In this document: in pieces, positions 50,686 through 59,661 of the stretch
Layout of the letters: each line of letters begins with the position of its first letter
Position numbering within the stretch: position 1 is the stretch's first letter
From: Leyella stercorea
GTDB lineage: Bacteria; Bacteroidota; Bacteroidia; Bacteroidales; Bacteroidaceae
Direction of reading: 5' to 3'
DNA length: 64,000 nt
NCBI RefSeq assembly: GCF_021531655.1
Contig: NZ_JADYUF010000016.1
Coordinates: forward strand, 5,182 to 69,181
Notes under the pieces: generated by a model
The model's input: the letters and a program-made list of their open reading frames with translations, nothing else
The model's database searches: none
Told to the model about the DNA's origin: nothing
Position numbers and translations under genes: made by a program

Positions 50686-52524
50686 TTATTTCACTGCAAA
50701 CTTTTTTCCGTTCTTTATGTAGATGCCCTTGGTCAGCGAATTGCCGTTGACGCGCTGTCCCTGTAGGTTGTATACGGCGTTGTCAGTGGCGTTGCTGTTG
50801 TCCATAACGATAGAGTTGATGGCTGTTTCAACGCCCTTGATGCTTATCTTGAGCATTGCGGGTGTGATAGAGGCGTTGTTGCTTATGGTGAAGAAGCAGC
50901 GGAATGCCTTGGTCTTAGAGTCTGGATTTACAAACAGAACCTTTCCGTCTTCGGTAACGCCGGCTGCCTTAACGGTGCCGTTTTTGGTTATGTCGATGGG
51001 CGAGTAGATGCCCTGGAATGTCACGTCAGCGTTGCCTTCAGTATTCGGAGCGTCAGCGCTCACTTCCTTACCGTTGAATGTGTAGGTTGTGCCGGCAACA
51101 GTAGGCTTGATGAGGTAGGGCACGCCAGCCTCAATGCTTGTAGCGTCAGCGAAGTTAACGGTATTGCCGTTGACTGCCTCAAACTTCTCTACGAGTGTGC
51201 CTTCGCCGAATTTTGCCTTTATCTCTTCCTCGCTTATGGCGAACGGAACGCAAAGAGTGTTCCACTTGTTGGCTACAAGGGTGCGGTTGAGCTTAACGTA
51301 TGTGTTGTCCAAAGTCTTGAGGTTGTTGGCGCTTTCTTCTGCCAAATCAATTACAGGATAGTCGACATAAATCTTGATGCTTGTTGGAGCAGCGTAGATT
51401 CCAACCGTATGACTGTTTTTGAACGACACCTTTTGTGAGTTGCCAGTCCATATAATCTTGTCTGATTCTATCTTGTAGTTGCCCTCAGAAGTGCCTTGCA
51501 GTCTGTTCATATCGCTACCAACCATTTCTATACGGATGATTTTTCCGCTCTCTACAGTTATATCTGTAGAGCTGCCTCTACCATTGATATGATATTCGTT
51601 TGTAGCAAATGAAGCTAATCCAGAATGAATCTTGGCTCCATATTTAGCCATTTCGTCCGATTGAGTAGAGCCATTCAAGATACTTGTATGTCCCTTGTCT
51701 TTGCCGGCAACGAATTCAATGACCTTAAAGTCGATATTCTCAACAACATTGTTTACGTTCAGTTCGTAAGAAACTGCGCCTTGTGTGTATTTGTCGTTAC
51801 CTGCAAATGTTGCAGTAATGGTTGTTGTGCCCCAAGAGTTAAGTGTTACATTGCCGTTTTCGTCCACTCTTGCAACGTAAGAGTTTGAACTTGTGTATGT
51901 GACAGGCAAGCTGTTTGGGTTTATGAGTCGTACATATTGCTTAGCCTCATTGCTGTTTCCGTTGAAGTCGGCTGTGGCTGATGTTGCAGCGAAAGTGATG
52001 CCGTTGTCGCGACGCCGTTTCTTATAGATTTGTACAGTGCTGTTATTATCGTAATAGCCAAAACTACTACCGTTACTAAAGCTCAGATTCTTTTTTCTTG
52101 GTCTTTCGTTGTTCTTTACAGTTGCATTTCCGTCTTGAATTATAGAAATGCTGAAAAGGCAATATTTATCTGTTGAAGCCTGCATCTGAACATTCTCTTT
52201 ATAACGGCTTTCATATGAAATATACTGACCATTAAACTTCAGATACCAGTTGCTTCCATTGCTTTCAAGTATGGTTTCGCCCAATCCTTCTGTATATTTG
52301 AGAATACCGTCAGTGATAGTAACCTGAACAGGGTCTATTTTTGTACCCTCTGTATTCACCGCTCCCATTGCGTTAGTTCCCGAAGCAATTACCACAATGT
52401 CTCCGCTCTTCAGTTCCGAAGCGTCAGTTACGAGTTTGTAGGTGTCACCTTCAGCGGCTTTACCTACCAATGAGCATGCTATCGTCAGCATTGCTACAAA
52501 CAAAAAACGTAGATGTCTTGTCAT
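50686..52524 (-). CDS. Secreted protein with Ig-like domain and T9SS-like tail
   Basis: A 612-residue exported protein with a signal peptide ending near residue 24 (LVGKAA). Residues about 25-170 form a beta-rich domain (TYKLVTDASELKSGDIVVIA, ILESNGSNWYLKFNGQYISY), and 172-265 resemble a bacterial Ig-like (Big_2) fold (SNSYVARVDENGNVTLNSWG, TTTITATFAGNDKYTQ). Later come a lectin-like region and a segment common in Prevotella surface proteins (LVANKWNTLCVPFAISEEEI, AGVPYLIKPTVAGTTYTF). The C-terminus (AVYNLQGQRVNGNSLTKGIY ... KKFAVK) is a short type IX sorting-like tail with the V/I-Y-N-L-x-G-Q-R-V pattern. No protease or glycosidase motif is seen. A -7 element on its strand lies at 52787-52794, giving a leader of about 250 bases that contains a palindrome array. 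Confidence 0.8.
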   Translation of the reverse strand: MTRHLRFLFVAMLTIACSLVGKAAEGDTYKLVTDASELKSGDIVVIASGTNAMGAVNTEGTKIDPVQVTITDGILKYTEGLGETILESNGSNWYLKFNGQYISYESRYKENVQMQASTDKYCLFSISIIQDGNATVKNNERPRKKNLSFSNGSSFGYYDNNSTVQIYKKRRRDNGITFAATSATADFNGNSNEAKQYVRLINPNSLPVTYTSSNSYVARVDENGNVTLNSWGTTTITATFAGNDKYTQGAVSYELNVNNVVENIDFKVIEFVAGKDKGHTSILNGSTQSDEMAKYGAKIHSGLASFATNEYHINGRGSSTDITVESGKIIRIEMVGSDMNRLQGTSEGNYKIESDKIIWTGNSQKVSFKNSHTVGIYAAPTSIKIYVDYPVIDLAEESANNLKTLDNTYVKLNRTLVANKWNTLCVPFAISEEEIKAKFGEGTLVEKFEAVNGNTVNFADATSIEAGVPYLIKPTVAGTTYTFNGKEVSADAPNTEGNADVTFQGIYSPIDITKNGTVKAAGVTEDGKVLFVNPDSKTKAFRCFFTISNNASITPAMLKISIKGVETAINSIVMDNSNATDNAVYNLQGQRVNGNSLTKGIYIKNGKKFAVK

Positions 52525-52621
52525 AATTAAAATGTTGTTTTTACGATTTTATTATCCTTTTTATATTCTTTGTTCAAGCGTTATAATCCTCTTGAAAAAA
52601 ACTGCAAAAACCGACGCTTTT

Positions 52622-52726
52622 CAAATGTACTCCTTTTGGCTTCTAAAAGGAGTCCTTTTGCTCTCCAAAAGGACTCCTTTTGCATCCCAAAAGTACCCCT
52701 TTTGCAATGCAAAAGGACTACATTTT
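52622..52726. repeat. 22-bp-period palindrome array, copy 4
   Basis: Five units start at 52622, 52644, 52666, 52688 and 52710, again exactly 22 bases apart. The first begins CAAATGTA and the last ends TACATTTT, so the alternative half-site brackets the array in inverted orientation. The fourth unit is CAAAAGTACCCCTTTTG. It lies within the transcribed leader of the minus-strand secreted protein. Confidence 0.9.
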
Positions 52727-52786
52727 TCGGAGCACTGTTATTTCGTCGTAATTACACTGTTTTAATATCTAATATTTATTGACGTG

Positions 52787-52794
52787 CAAAGTTA
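52787..52794 (-). promoter_or_regulatory. Minus-strand -7 element upstream of the T9SS-tailed gene
   Basis: CAAAGTTA on the + strand reads TAACTTTG on the minus strand. It lies three bases beyond the ATPase terminator in the direction of transcription, a compact arrangement. No -33 TTTG is evident. Confidence 0.5.
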
Positions 52795-52796
52795 AT

Positions 52797-52839
52797 CAAA
52801 AAAAGCCATTAAGCGATAATTTTCGGTCGCTTAATGGCT
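52797..52839 (-). terminator. Terminator of the P-ATPase gene
   Basis: A 12-bp perfect stem AGCCATTAAGCG / CGCTTAATGGCT. On the minus strand the stem is followed by seven T (the A run at 52798-52804). It is 79 bases beyond the ATPase stop codon. Confidence 0.92.
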
Positions 52840-52917
52840 CTTTATCAACGGAATATGGCGTTAGTGTGGACGTTTTAGACCATCTTTAACGCCTTATTTG
52901 CAAATGTTTTAATTGTT

Positions 52918-55647
52918 TTATCTGCGTGCGCAGCAGCCTGCTTTGGCGAGATGCCATACCTCGCGCACCCACAGCACGAGGCTCGAACCGATGATGATTG
53001 TCCCCCAATCCTTCAGCGAGAGGCTCACCACGTTGAAGAAGTCTTGCAGTATCGGAGTCTCAACCATCAGCACCTGTCCTGCGAATATTATCACAACGAT
53101 GGTGAGCAGACCCTTGCATCCGCCGAAGTGGAGCGCCGAACGTCCCGTCTCGAAGGCTCGCGCGTTGAACAGATAGAAGAAGTGAGTCATGACGAATATG
53201 GTGAACAGCAGCGTCAGTTCGTATGCCGTGAGGTGTCCCTCGGTCCAGAACGTCAGAGTGCCGAAGCCTGCGAAGAGTTGCAGATAGTTGAGCGAGAGCA
53301 TATCGCTGAGGCTGCTTATGTCGGCATGTTTGAACACGAGCAGGAAGAAGAACAGCAACACGAAGAACAGTGCGCCCACTCCTACAATCTCGCCGTACAT
53401 GGGGCGTGTCAGAATGAAGGCGTGGCGGTCGCGCGGACGGTCGTGCATTACGCTCTCCGACGGCGGCAACGACGCCAGAGCCATGGCTGCGAAGGTGTCC
53501 ATAATCAGATTTATCCACAGCATCTGCGTCACCGTTAGCGGCGACTCGGTGCCCATGAAGGCTCCGATGAGCACTATCAGACAAGCCGTAACGTTGACGG
53601 TGAGCTGGAAGAGCAGAAATCTCTGTATGTTCTGATACAATGAGCGTCCCCACATCACAGCTTTGCCGATAGATGAGAACGAGTTGTTGATGATGGTAAT
53701 GTCCGACGCCTCCTTAGCCACCGATGTTCCGTCGCCCATCGACAGGCCCACGTGCGCGGCTCGCAGGGCAGGGGCGTCGTTGGTTCCGTCGCCCGTCACA
53801 GCCACAACCTGGTTGAGTCGTTGCAGCGTTTCGACGAGTCGCTTCTTGTCCATGGGTCGTGCACGGGCTATAATCTTGAGTTCGTGCACACGCTGTAGCA
53901 GCTGTTCGTCGCTCATGGCTGCAAACTCAGGTCCGGTTATGATGTTGCGGTCGGAGTCAGTTTCGTTCCAAAGTCCTATCTGTCTGCCTATCTCACGTGC
54001 TGTGGCAGGAGTGTCGCCGGTGACAATCTTGATGTTTATTCCTGCGTCAAGACACTCCTTGATGGCGTCCGGCACATCGCTGCGCACGGGGTCGGCAATA
54101 GCTGTTATGCCTATGAAGTGCAGTCGGGTGGCTGTGACTCTGCCGTTGCTGATGGCAACGTCGCCCTTGTCGAGCATCTGGAATGCAAAACCCAGTGTGC
54201 GCATGGCGTGGTTCTGATAGTCGAGCAACTGGTTTTCAATGCGTTCACGAGTAGCGCCTTCGCCCATGGTGCGGCACATGGCGAAGACTATTTCGGGAGC
54301 GCCCTTGACGTACAGAATACGTCGGCCGGGCATCAGAGCCGAGTCTACCACAGTAGCCATATACTTCCGCTCGGTGTTGAAGGGCAGTTGGTCGACTATG
54401 GTAGAATTTTCGCGCAGCTCACGGTAGTCGGTGCCGTACTCGTAGAGCCACAGCAGCAGTGCGCCCTCAGTAGGATTGCCGAGCACGGAGGGGCAGTCGG
54501 GCTCGGTGAAATCGAGCTGTGCGGTGGAGTTGAGCGCCATTGACTCCGCCACAGCCGAACTCTTTTCGTCGAGTCCGTACAGTTGCAGGCTGTCCACACG
54601 CATCTGGTTCTGCGTCAGCGTGCCCGTCTTGTCGGTGCATATCACCGTCGTTGCACCCATGGTTTCGCATGCGTGCATCTTGCGCACGAGATTGTTGGTC
54701 TTGAGCATACGTCGCATGCTGTACGCCAGACTCAACGTCACAGCCATGGGCAGGCCCTCGGGCACCGAAACCACAACCAGTGTGACGGCTATCATGAGCG
54801 TCTGCAGCAGGTAGGCTATGAACGGCAGCCATTCGAACTGCACGTACGAGGACGAAAGGAAGTACATCAGGATGCGGCCTATGATGATGCCTGCACCTAC
54901 GCAGTAGCTCAGTTTGGCAACGAGCCGACCCAGTCCGTCAAGCTGTTCGTCGAGCGGAGTCTTCACCGAATTGTCTATCTGCACCGCCTCGAACACCTTG
55001 CCCTGCTCGGTATGGTCGCCTATGGCAAGCACGCGCATTATGCCGTGTCCCTCCATCACCTTGGTTCCCTTCATGACGTGGTTGGACGGGAACGTAGCCT
55101 GGCTGTCAAACTCGCTTGCAACGGTGGTTTTGGCGCACATAGGTTCGCCCGTCAGCGTCGATTCGTCGACGTTCAGTAGCGTTAATTCCATCAGTTCGCC
55201 GTCGGCAGGAATCTCCTCGCCCGTGTTTACAATCACTATGTCGCCCACAACGACCTCGCGGCGTGGTATCTGTGTCGTGTTTGAATCGCGAATCACCTCC
55301 ACCGGCTCGTCGTCATTCACCTTGTTGAGTATGGCAAACTCCTTGTCGGCCTGATATTCGAAGTAGAACGAGAGGCCCGTGGCCAGCATTATAGCCACGA
55401 ATATGCCAACAGGCTCGAAGAAGACGGTCGGTCCGTCGCCCAGAGCGAAGTATTCGTAGCACGAGATAAGTATCGAGAGCGCGCCGGCAATGAGCAGAAT
55501 GATGATGAGCGGGTCGCGGAATTTGTCTAAGAATTGTAGCCAAAGCGGAGCCTTGGCGGGCGGTGTGAGCACGTTCTCGCCATACTTCGAGCGGCTCTGG
55601 GCAACCTCTCGGGCGGTGAGACCGGTGTAGTGATGTTTGGATTCCAT
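52918..55647 (-). CDS. Calcium-type P-type ATPase (PMCA/SERCA-like, P2B group)
   Basis: A 909-residue cation pump. The start at 55647 (MESKHHYTGLTAREVAQSR) matches the usual N-terminal cation-ATPase domain; a longer frame to 55692 adds an implausible Asn/Ile leader that overlaps the promoter. Membrane helices M1-M2 are followed by the actuator domain (VVGDIVIVNTGEEIPADGEL, VDESTLTGEPMC). M4 carries VSVPEGLPMAVTLSLAYSMR, with the PEGLP calcium site. The phosphorylation site is ICTDKTGTLTQNQM, with Asp339. The hinge reads VVAVTGDGTNDAPALRAAHV. M5-M6 have LTVNVTACLIVLIGAF and QMLWINLIMDTFAAMALA with the N...D cation ligands. This is the P2B-like group of bacterial calcium exporters. It is alone between its own promoter and terminator and divergent from the topoisomerase gene. 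Confidence 0.93.
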   Translation of the reverse strand: MESKHHYTGLTAREVAQSRSKYGENVLTPPAKAPLWLQFLDKFRDPLIIILLIAGALSILISCYEYFALGDGPTVFFEPVGIFVAIMLATGLSFYFEYQADKEFAILNKVNDDEPVEVIRDSNTTQIPRREVVVGDIVIVNTGEEIPADGELMELTLLNVDESTLTGEPMCAKTTVASEFDSQATFPSNHVMKGTKVMEGHGIMRVLAIGDHTEQGKVFEAVQIDNSVKTPLDEQLDGLGRLVAKLSYCVGAGIIIGRILMYFLSSSYVQFEWLPFIAYLLQTLMIAVTLVVVSVPEGLPMAVTLSLAYSMRRMLKTNNLVRKMHACETMGATTVICTDKTGTLTQNQMRVDSLQLYGLDEKSSAVAESMALNSTAQLDFTEPDCPSVLGNPTEGALLLWLYEYGTDYRELRENSTIVDQLPFNTERKYMATVVDSALMPGRRILYVKGAPEIVFAMCRTMGEGATRERIENQLLDYQNHAMRTLGFAFQMLDKGDVAISNGRVTATRLHFIGITAIADPVRSDVPDAIKECLDAGINIKIVTGDTPATAREIGRQIGLWNETDSDRNIITGPEFAAMSDEQLLQRVHELKIIARARPMDKKRLVETLQRLNQVVAVTGDGTNDAPALRAAHVGLSMGDGTSVAKEASDITIINNSFSSIGKAVMWGRSLYQNIQRFLLFQLTVNVTACLIVLIGAFMGTESPLTVTQMLWINLIMDTFAAMALASLPPSESVMHDRPRDRHAFILTRPMYGEIVGVGALFFVLLFFFLLVFKHADISSLSDMLSLNYLQLFAGFGTLTFWTEGHLTAYELTLLFTIFVMTHFFYLFNARAFETGRSALHFGGCKGLLTIVVIIFAGQVLMVETPILQDFFNVVSLSLKDWGTIIIGSSLVLWVREVWHLAKAGCCARR

Positions 55648-55680
55648 AGTGTTATTGTTGATGTTAACGTTCACAATGTG

Positions 55681-55688
55681 CAAAGTTA
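55681..55688 (-). promoter_or_regulatory. Minus-strand -7 element for the P-ATPase gene
   Basis: CAAAGTTA on the + strand gives TAACTTTG on the minus strand, 33 bases before the ATPase start. A TTTG lies only 12 bases upstream of it, closer than the standard spacing. Confidence 0.55.
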
Positions 55689-55761
55689 TCAATTATATGG
55701 CAAAACGAAGCTGACTGAAATGCAAAAAAATATTACGCCCGAAGTTACACGTACATTATAT

Positions 55762-55792
55762 TTTGACTTTTCACTTTTTTTTCGTACTTTTG
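55762..55792 (+). promoter_or_regulatory. Promoter of the topoisomerase gene
   Basis: TTTG at 55762-55765 and TACTTTTG at 55785-55792, 19 bases apart, match the Bacteroidales consensus exactly. The start codon is 55 bases further on. Confidence 0.85.
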
Positions 55793-55847
55793 CGAGTCAA
55801 CAGAATTTTTATTCCCAACTTACTATAAAAACCCACTACGGCAATAT

Positions 55848-58700
55848 ATGGACGACGAGATAAAAGACAACGAAGAGATAAAGAAGGAGAACGTACAGCC
55901 CAACGACGAAGCCACTTCAGACAACGATATCGAGTCTGGCGGCGACGACGCTGCTGCCGATACGTCGGCTCCGACCAATCATTCCGACTATAAGCCGGTG
56001 AACCGTTTTGACGCTTCTGCCGTTCATCATCTGAGTGGTATGTATCAGAACTGGTTCCTTGACTACGCCTCGTACGTCATACTTGAACGTGCCGTGCCGC
56101 ACATCGAGGACGGACTGAAACCCGTGCAGCGACGCATACTGCACTCGATGAAGCGCATGGACGACGGCCGATTCAACAAGGTGGCAAACATTGTGGGCCA
56201 TACCATGCAGTTCCATCCGCACGGTGACGCCTCGATAGGTGACGCTCTGGTGCAGATGGGACAGAAGGATCTGCTCGTAGACTGCCAGGGTAACTGGGGA
56301 AACATACTCACCGGCGACCGTGCTGCGGCTCCGCGATACATCGAGGCACGTCTCTCGAAGTTTGCTCTCGACGTGGTGTTCAATCCCAAGACTACCGACT
56401 GGCAGCTCTCTTACGACGGCCGTAACAAGGAACCGATTACGCTGCCTGCCAAGTTTCCGCTGCTTTTGGCACAGGGAGCTGAGGGCATTGCCGTAGGGCT
56501 CAGCTCGAAGATAATGCCGCACAACCTTGTCGAGATATGCGATGCAGCCATTCACTACTTGCGTGGCGAGGAATTCCAGCTTTATCCCGACTTCCCTACA
56601 GGCGGATCGGTTGACGTGGCAAAATACAACGACGGCCAGCGTGGAGGCATAATAAAGGTGCGCGCCAAGATAGAGAAGCTCGACCAGAAGACCATCGTCA
56701 TACGCGAGATACCCTACTCGAAGACTACCACAACGCTCATCGACTCAATCCTTAAGGCCATTGACAAGGGAAAGATCAAGGCAAAGAAGGTAGATGACAA
56801 CACGGCAGCCGAAGTTGAGATTCAGGTTCACCTCGCTCCGGGCGTGTCGAGCGACAAGACCATCGACGCATTGTACGCATTCTCCGACTGCGAGATAAAC
56901 ATCTCGCCCAACTGCTGTGTAATCGAGGACAACAAGCCGTGCTTCCTCACCGTCAGCGACGTGCTGCGCCACAGCACCGACACCACAATGGGTCTGCTGC
57001 GCAAGGAACTCCTCATACGCAAGGCTGAACTTGAAGAGCAGCTGTTCTTCTCGTCGTTGGAGCGCATTTTCATTGAGGAGCGTATATATAAGGAGAAGAA
57101 GTTCGAGCAGTCGAAGTCGCAAGACGAGGTTGTAGCGTTCATCGACTCAAAGCTCGAACCGTTCAAAAACCAGATATTCCGGGTGCCTTCTGCCAAGACT
57201 TCGGCTGAAGGCATTGTGGAGCAGGAGATGGTGGAATACACGTTCCACCGCGAAATCACACGCGACGACATTCTGCGACTGCTCGAAATCAAGATGCAGC
57301 GCATACTGAAGTACAACAAGGACAAGGCCGACGAACTCATAGCACGCATCAAGGCAGAACTTGCCGACATAGAGTACGACCTCGCCCACATGACCGACGT
57401 CACCATACACTGGTTTGAATACATACGCGACAAGTATGGCAAGGACCATCCGCGACGCACCGAGATACGCAGTTTCGACACCATCGAGGCTTCGAAGGTG
57501 GTAGAGGCTAATCAGAAACTCTACATCAACCGACAGGAAGGATTCATCGGAACAGGCCTTAAGAAGGACGAATTCGTGTGCAACTGCTCCGATATCGACG
57601 ACATTATAGTGTTCTTCAAGGACGGAAAGTACAAGATGGTACGCGCTGCCGACAAGATATTTGTGGGCAAGAACATCCTGCATGTACAAGTTTTCAAGCG
57701 CAACGACAAGCGTACTATATATAATGTGGTGTATCGCGACGGCAAGAACGGACCCGCTTACATCAAGCGTTTCTTCGTTCCTACGATGACGGTGGGCAAG
57801 GACTACGACCTCACGCAGGGCACTCCAGGCTCGCGTGTGCTCTATTTTACAGCCAATCCCAATGGCGAAGCCGAGGTAATCAAGGTTACTCTCGAAGCCA
57901 ACCCGAAGCTGAAGCGAATATTCATCGACAAGGACTTCTCTGAAATAGGCATCAAGGGACGCACGTCGAAGGGCAATCTCGTGACGCGAAACCCCATCCA
58001 CCGCATCGGTCTGAAGAGTCATGGACACTCTACTTTGGGCGGACGGAAGGTGTGGTACGACCCCGATGTCAACCGACTCAACTACGACGAGCACGGCAGA
58101 CTGCTCGGCGAGTTCTACGACGACGACTCAATACTCGTCGTTCTCGACGATGGCAACTTCTATATATCAACCTTCGACGCTAACAACCATTATGAGTCGA
58201 ACATAAAGATAATAGAGAAGTGGGACCCCGACAAGGTGTGGACAGCCGTGCTGTACGATGCCGACAACGACAACAATCTGTATCTTAAGCGATTCCGTAT
58301 GGAGGCAACCAAGCGCCCGCAGAACTACATCGGCGAGAATCAGGAGAGCCGGTTGGTGCTGCTTACAGATACGGTTTATCCCCGACTGGAGGTTGACTAT
58401 GCCCCGACTACGGCTCCCGACGGCTCGACCATGCAACGTCCGCCACTCGAAATCGATGCCGATGAGTTCATAGCAGTAAAGGGATTCAAGGCAAAGGGCA
58501 AACGTGTGACAACGCTCGAAGTAACCGATGTGAAGGAACTGGAGCCTACCCGATTCCCCGAACCGGAAAATGAAGAGGCTGACGACACTGCCGATGAAGA
58601 ACCCGAAAACCTCGATCCAGATGCAGGCAAGAGCCAGCAGCAGGTGATAGACGAAATGACCGGACAACTCAACATATTTACTGAGAATGCAGATCTTTAA
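55848..58700 (+). CDS. parC: DNA topoisomerase IV subunit A (ParC/GyrA family)
   Basis: A 950-residue type IIA topoisomerase breakage-reunion subunit. An acidic N-terminal extension (first 45 residues) precedes SGMYQNWFLDYASYVILERA and VPHIEDGLKPVQRRILHSM, the winged-helix entry. The catalytic tyrosine is Tyr164 in AAAPRYIEARL, preceded by QGNWGNILTGDRAAAPR. The tower and coiled-coil regions follow (about 380-520), then a degenerate beta-pinwheel C-terminal domain. There a gyrase-box-like KGRTSKGN replaces the canonical QRRGGKG. This and the ParC-like N-terminal wording favour topoisomerase IV over gyrase; a second A subunit elsewhere would be GyrA. The last 60 residues are very acidic. It has its own consensus promoter, and its stop overlaps the next gene by 14 bases. 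Confidence 0.93.
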   Translation: MDDEIKDNEEIKKENVQPNDEATSDNDIESGGDDAAADTSAPTNHSDYKPVNRFDASAVHHLSGMYQNWFLDYASYVILERAVPHIEDGLKPVQRRILHSMKRMDDGRFNKVANIVGHTMQFHPHGDASIGDALVQMGQKDLLVDCQGNWGNILTGDRAAAPRYIEARLSKFALDVVFNPKTTDWQLSYDGRNKEPITLPAKFPLLLAQGAEGIAVGLSSKIMPHNLVEICDAAIHYLRGEEFQLYPDFPTGGSVDVAKYNDGQRGGIIKVRAKIEKLDQKTIVIREIPYSKTTTTLIDSILKAIDKGKIKAKKVDDNTAAEVEIQVHLAPGVSSDKTIDALYAFSDCEINISPNCCVIEDNKPCFLTVSDVLRHSTDTTMGLLRKELLIRKAELEEQLFFSSLERIFIEERIYKEKKFEQSKSQDEVVAFIDSKLEPFKNQIFRVPSAKTSAEGIVEQEMVEYTFHREITRDDILRLLEIKMQRILKYNKDKADELIARIKAELADIEYDLAHMTDVTIHWFEYIRDKYGKDHPRRTEIRSFDTIEASKVVEANQKLYINRQEGFIGTGLKKDEFVCNCSDIDDIIVFFKDGKYKMVRAADKIFVGKNILHVQVFKRNDKRTIYNVVYRDGKNGPAYIKRFFVPTMTVGKDYDLTQGTPGSRVLYFTANPNGEAEVIKVTLEANPKLKRIFIDKDFSEIGIKGRTSKGNLVTRNPIHRIGLKSHGHSTLGGRKVWYDPDVNRLNYDEHGRLLGEFYDDDSILVVLDDGNFYISTFDANNHYESNIKIIEKWDPDKVWTAVLYDADNDNNLYLKRFRMEATKRPQNYIGENQESRLVLLTDTVYPRLEVDYAPTTAPDGSTMQRPPLEIDADEFIAVKGFKAKGKRVTTLEVTDVKELEPTRFPEPENEEADDTADEEPENLDPDAGKSQQQVIDEMTGQLNIFTENADL

Positions 58701-59583
58701 GAACATATTCATTGCCATTGCGCTGCTGTGCAATGGAGGGGCAACGGTTGCTGCACAATCCGATAGCGACTATGTCCCGGATGAGGCTCTGTCAGCCCGC
58801 AGCGAGCGCCCGATGCTGAAGACAAACGCCATGATTATAGGCGTAGGAGCAACCAATCTGCTCGACACTTATCTCTCGCCTGAGAAGTATCGTGGCTTGG
58901 ATGTGCGCTTTCTTTCGCACACTCGTCGCGAGAAAGACTCCACCGTGTGGATCAATCAGTTCCAGCACGAGGGCAACGTGGCTTATGCTGACAATCGTTC
59001 GGGCAATGGCGGCGAGATGGCAGGAGGCTATACGTTCCGCTATTCGCTTCTGCGCAAGTGGAATGTGAGCTTGTGGAGCCATCCGTTGCAGCTCATTGCG
59101 GGTGGAACGGCAGCCGGAAACATCGGCATAATATACAATACACGCAATGGAAACAACCCTGCCAACGCCCAGCTTTCGCTCCATATAGAGCCTACAGTGG
59201 GCTTCGACTATCCTATAGGACGCCCCAACGGCAAGCGTGGCATCGCCTTCCGACCGGGTGACGCAGCACGTTATCCCGTGGTGTTGCACTACGAAGCCTC
59301 GGCACCTCTGTTCGGACTGATGTTCTCACCCAATTACGGACAGTCGTATTACGAGATATTCAACCGTGGCAACTACGACCATAACTGCGTGCCAACGACC
59401 ATAGGTTCAACCCCGTCGTTGCGCCAGATGCTGACGATCGACTTCCGTCTGGCACACACAACGTGGCGAATCGGCTACCTGGGAACCATCGAACAGTCGC
59501 AGGTGAACAATCTCAAGACCCACATCTACACCCATTCGCTCATGATAGGTATAGTGAAGAGGTTTCGCACCGTGAAGCAATAG
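58687..59583 (+). CDS. Putative outer-membrane barrel protein (DUF3316-like)
   Basis: A 298-residue exported protein with signal peptide MQIFKNIFIAIALLCN... cleaved near residue 24 (TVAAQ). It has alternating aromatic/small strand patterns such as GYTFRYSLLRKWNVSLW, LSLHIEPTVGFDYPIG and LTIDFRLAHTTWRIGYLGTI, as in small barrels. The C-terminal LMIGIVKRFRTVKQ is also barrel-like, but has basic residues at the end where BAM substrates usually have a terminal aromatic. The overall wording recalls DUF3316, which I state from memory only. Its start lies inside the last codons of the topoisomerase gene (14-base overlap), so the two are co-translated although functionally unrelated. The S41 peptidase gene follows after 78 bases. 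Confidence 0.6.
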   Translation: MQIFKNIFIAIALLCNGGATVAAQSDSDYVPDEALSARSERPMLKTNAMIIGVGATNLLDTYLSPEKYRGLDVRFLSHTRREKDSTVWINQFQHEGNVAYADNRSGNGGEMAGGYTFRYSLLRKWNVSLWSHPLQLIAGGTAAGNIGIIYNTRNGNNPANAQLSLHIEPTVGFDYPIGRPNGKRGIAFRPGDAARYPVVLHYEASAPLFGLMFSPNYGQSYYEIFNRGNYDHNCVPTTIGSTPSLRQMLTIDFRLAHTTWRIGYLGTIEQSQVNNLKTHIYTHSLMIGIVKRFRTVKQ

Positions 59584-59661
59584 CCACAGACTAAGCAAAG
59601 AAGTGACAGCAAACGAATGTGAAATGCCCCTCCCGACGAATGGAGGATAAATATAAACAAG

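Larger units (their letters stand above)
52525..52917. other. Gap between the T9SS-tailed gene and the P-ATPase gene
   Basis: A 393-base non-coding stretch between two minus-strand genes. It contains the fourth 22-bp-period array (52622-52726), a minus-strand -7 element (52787-52794) and the terminator of the ATPase gene (52797-52839). Short open frames across the array are repeat artefacts. Confidence 0.7.

Noticed and set aside
52442..52765. A 107-codon + strand gene rich in KRSPFA/KDSF-like segments
   Set aside because: The repeated peptide words are translations of the 22-bp palindrome array; the same words occur in open frames at the other arrays on both strands.
55648..55692. A longer start for the P-type ATPase
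   Set aside because: The extension is an Ile/Asn-rich stretch that includes the -7 promoter element, and the family normally begins near the chosen Met.
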